Positions 5,601 through 5,846 of a stretch of DNA of 5,846 bases are shown here, one piece after another. The DNA is taken from positions 1-5,846 of the forward strand of contig JAHJNP010000029.1 of the NCBI GenBank assembly GCA_018820745.1. Direction: 5' to 3'. The position numbers and the translations under genes are program-made. The DNA is from Gammaproteobacteria bacterium (GTDB taxonomy: Bacteria; Pseudomonadota; Gammaproteobacteria; Burkholderiales; Thiobacillaceae). Numbering within the stretch: the stretch's first letter is position 1; the number at the start of each line of letters is the position of its first letter. The notes under the pieces are model-generated. The model was given only the letters and a program-made list of their open reading frames with translations, was not told the DNA's origin and did not search any database.

Positions 5601-5668
5601 AGCCTGTTGAAATCATTGGGGATCTGTCTTTTTCGGCAAGCGGGGCTGACCGGAAGGGCGAAGAAGTG

Positions 5669-5698
5669 TTGACGTCCCCGGGGGGGCTTTGCTATAGT
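5669..5698 (+). promoter_or_regulatory. Sigma70 promoter of the initiator tRNA
   Basis: TTGACG (5669-5674) and TATAGT (5693-5698) are near-consensus and 18 nt apart. Transcription should start near 5705, leaving a leader of about 29 nt to be removed by RNase P. The spacer contains a C4G7 run (5676-5686). Confidence 0.75.
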
Positions 5699-5733
5699 TC
5701 CGCTTCTCGATTGACGCGAAACATTGCGACAGG

Positions 5734-5810
<77 letters not shown>

Positions 5811-5824
5811 TTTCGAAATAAGTG

Positions 5825-5846
5825 TTGACGTTTTATGTGAACTACG
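5825..5846 (+). promoter_or_regulatory. Likely -35 half of another promoter, cut by the right edge
   Basis: TTGACG at 5825-5830 sits in AAGTGTTGACGT (5820-5831), an exact copy of the 12 bases around the tRNA promoter -35 (5664-5675). With a 17- or 18-nt spacer its -10 would fall at 5848 or 5849, just outside the window. It may drive a further tRNA or other stable RNA gene. Confidence 0.35.

Noticed and set aside
5811..5818. TTTCGAAA palindrome after the tRNA as a terminator
   Set aside because: Four-base arms with no loop cannot form a useful RNA stem, and the following T-run is distant and part of a promoter-like repeat.

Overview
The window reads as a chromosomal segment of a high-GC Gram-negative bacterium, most likely a betaproteobacterium (perhaps near Thiobacillus or other Nitrosomonadales). 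That placement is an inference from the GC-rich third codon positions and the style of the RecJ, LemA, ferredoxin-reductase and initiator tRNA sequences; no marker here fixes the genus. There is no transposase, integrase, phage gene, CRISPR array or rRNA.

Layout, left to right. (1) Positions 1-205, minus strand: the 5' end of recJ, running off the left edge. (2) A divergent 134-bp spacer with a possible recJ promoter and a short degenerate repeat. (3) 340-1803, plus: a 487-residue fusion of an excisionase/MerR-like helix-turn-helix and helical N-terminal region to a plant-type [2Fe-2S] ferredoxin and an FAD/NAD(P)H reductase. (4) A spacer with two inverted repeats. (5) 1950-2399, plus: a small membrane protein with an HExxH-type motif. 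(6) A minus-strand block transcribed right to left: an iron-type alcohol dehydrogenase (5444-4260), LemA (4193-3621), a GIDE-domain membrane protein carrying an EF-hand loop (3621-2713), and a small acidic protein with an internal duplication (2656-2381). The last gene overlaps the convergent HExxH gene tail to tail. (7) A roughly 290-bp non-coding stretch with several palindromes. (8) An initiator tRNA-fMet (5734-5810, plus) with a good sigma70 promoter, followed at the right edge by what looks like the -35 half of another similar promoter.

Functional picture. lemA and the GIDE gene share a 1-nt stop/start overlap and are very probably translationally coupled; this pairing recurs in bacteria and suggests a joint envelope role. 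The small acidic gene downstream has its own promoter-like sequence and a strong ribosome binding site. The alcohol dehydrogenase may be read into lemA but is biochemically unrelated. The least conventional items are the helix-turn-helix/ferredoxin-reductase fusion, the EF-hand in the GIDE protein, and a glutamine at a normal iron-ligand position in the alcohol dehydrogenase. I see no complete new defence or mobile system.
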